Assembly (NCBI GenBank): GCA_027624335.1 | Contig: JAQBWV010000033.1 | Span: 1 to 39,399, forward strand | Source of the DNA: Planctomycetota bacterium | GTDB taxonomy: Bacteria; Planctomycetota; Planctomycetia; Planctomycetales; Planctomycetaceae | Length of the DNA stretch: 39,399 nt | Direction: 5' to 3' | Shown: positions 38,474 through 39,399 of the stretch, piece by piece | Layout: each line of letters opens with the position of its first letter | How positions within the stretch are numbered: position 1 is the stretch's first letter | Program-made: the position numbers and the translations under genes | The notes under the pieces: model-generated | Told to the model about the DNA's origin: nothing | The model's database searches: none | The model's input: the letters and a program-made list of their open reading frames with translations, nothing else

Positions 38474-38554
38474 AACCACGAAATACACCGAATACACGAA
38501 AACGTCAGGTCCACACCTGGTTCATCTTTCGTGTCATTCGAGTCTTTCGTGGTT
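38474..38554. repeat. Interspersed palindromic element (AACCACGAAA type)
   Basis: The left arm 38474-38501 begins AACCACGAAATACACCGAAT and the right arm 38527-38554 ends CGAGTCTTTCGTGGTT; the 28-base arms match at 22 positions as inverted copies. Between them CAGGT...ACCTG forms a small inner stem. The AACCACGAAAxACACGAAA pattern is a recurring intergenic element in many environmental bacterial genomes, recalled from general knowledge rather than searched. It occupies most of the 123-base gap between the DUF58 and BatA genes. Confidence 0.8.
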
Positions 38555-38582
38555 CACTTCCTTTCTTAAGAATCGCTCTGAA

Positions 38583-39399
38583 TTATTGTCGTCCCGATTG
38601 TCGCATGCCGATTCGGTGGTTGAGGTAATGAGCGAGGACGGCGTCAATGTGCTCACTCGTTCTGATCGTTTGATAGTCGACGCTGCTGCGGGAACAGAAC
38701 CGACGGAGTTCTTCAAGGTATCGGTTCATCGCTTCGAGATAGCCCTCGCGCAACGAGCGTGGATCGCAGACCAGCTCACCGGTTGCTTCGAGACCTTCGA
38801 ACCGCGTTGACCCTGTGTAGTTGAAATCGAGTTCTGCGTCGTCCAGCACGTGAAACAGGAGAACATCGTGCCCCCGATATCGCAGCAGATTGAGGCCCTT
38901 GAACAGTCCTTCGCGCGGGACGAACAAATCAGAAATCAGCACGATCAGGCCGCGGCGTGATTGTTGCTCGGCGACCCGCTGAAGAATGCTGAAGATGTCC
39001 GTCTTCTTCGCTGGCGACTGAGCATCCAGCGCCGCGAGGATCGCATTCAGGTGCGTGGTCTTGCTGAGATGCTGAACCAGCGAACGAATATCGTCGTCAA
39101 AAGTCACCGCTCCTACCGCGTCCTGCTGACGCAGCAGCAGGTAAGTCAGCGCCGCCGCGATCGTGCAACCGTACTCGTACTTCGTGATTTTTCCGGAGCC
39201 GAACTGCATCGATTCACTGAGGTCAACCAGCAGTGTTGTGCGGAGGTTGGTCTCTTCCTCGTACTGCTTGATGAAATACCGGTCGGTCTTTGACCAGACT
39301 TTCCAGTCGATGTGTCGAACGTCGTCGCCCTGCGCGTACTCGCGGTGCTGTACGAACTCGATCGACTGGCCGAAGTACGGGCTGCGATGCAGACCGGTT
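38583..39399 (-). CDS. DUF58 domain-containing protein (partial, 5' end off window)
   Basis: The frame is open from the right window edge to the TAA at 38583 (272 codons), so only the N-terminus is missing. The edge fragment reads [20 protein letters not shown] followed by [18 protein letters not shown], which is the diagnostic DUF58 core (RxYxxGDDxRxIDWxxxAR-like). [14 protein letters not shown] is a VWA-like MIDAS, and [14 protein letters not shown] follows. The ATG at 39209 lies inside that MIDAS and is not the true start. DUF58 proteins accompany MoxR ATPases and BatA-type VWA proteins; a moxR gene is therefore expected just to the right. It heads the visible part of the five-gene cluster. 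Confidence 0.93.
   Translation of the reverse strand, partial: TGLHRSPYFGQSIEFVQHREYAQGDDVRHIDWKVWSKTDRYFIKQYEEETNLRTTLLVDLSESMQFGSGKITKYEYGCTIAAALTYLLLRQQDAVGAVTFDDDIRSLVQHLSKTTHLNAILAALDAQSPAKKTDIFSILQRVAEQQSRRGLIVLISDLFVPREGLFKGLNLLRYRGHDVLLFHVLDDAELDFNYTGSTRFEGLEATGELVCDPRSLREGYLEAMNRYLEELRRFCSRSSVDYQTIRTSEHIDAVLAHYLNHRIGMRQSGRQ

Overview
The window looks like a chromosomal segment of a planctomycete (Planctomycetota, probably order Planctomycetales; genus not determinable by eye). The evidence is the combination of families: a solitary DUF1501 protein, a sulfatase plus a sulfatase-like relative, two phytanoyl-CoA-dioxygenase-like proteins, a PQQ-propeller protein, a giant protein with an N-terminal LERRELLA-type (LEPR-XLL) motif, and a DUF58/BatA/VWA membrane gene cluster. 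Single housekeeping genes (tdk, yidD, greA, rsmD, polX, tadA) are scattered between them, as is usual in this phylum. No rRNA, tRNA, CRISPR array, transposase or phage gene was seen.

Layout. 1-1256 (-): partial secreted protein with TPR-like helices and an FMN-binding domain, cut by the window edge. 1389-2294 (+): Fe(II)/2-oxoglutarate dioxygenase of the PhyH family. 2399-3471 (-): thymidine kinase and yidD. 3727-5202 (+): a cytosolic sulfatase-fold protein that has lost its catalytic residues. 5490-9064 (+): a likely three-gene carbohydrate operon (phosphomannose-isomerase-like cupin, xylose-isomerase-like TIM barrel, Gfo/Idh/MocA oxidoreductase) with a palindromic repeat inserted between the first two genes. 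9233-11980 (+): greA, a secreted PQQ beta-propeller protein and a second PhyH dioxygenase. 12151-14535 (-): a DsbD-type thiol transporter with two N-terminal redox domains. 15015-16460 (-): DUF1501 protein with a Tat-type signal. 16942-18987 (+): FHA-GAF-sigma-54 activator. 19440-20047 (+): two very small genes, an acidic 82-residue protein and a 39-residue zinc ribbon, each followed by a strong intrinsic terminator. 20252-23150 (-): a receiver-like protein, rsmD and polX as a probable operon. 23334-24818 (+): a true secreted sulfatase. 24881-25363 (-): tadA. 25512-28622 (-): a 1036-residue RTX/pectate-lyase surface protein. 29226-39399 (-): a five-gene cluster read right to left: DUF58, BatA-VWA, VWA/amidotransferase-like, a DUF4175-like membrane protein, and a secreted coiled-coil/low-complexity protein.

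How the parts fit. The sulfatase, the RTX-displayed pectate lyase and the isomerase/oxidoreductase operon fit a polysaccharide-degrading lifestyle. The right-hand cluster matches the MoxR-associated VWA arrangement (a MoxR ATPase would be expected just beyond the right edge) and looks like an envelope complex: two VWA proteins with intact metal sites, a DUF58 protein, and two proteins that together resemble one alphaproteobacterial DUF4175 protein. The most noteworthy observations are this cluster with its apparent gene split, the pseudo-sulfatase, the RTX-lyase-RTX architecture, the 39-residue zinc ribbon with ribosomal-L32 cysteine spacing, and two different interspersed palindromic repeats sitting inside operons.
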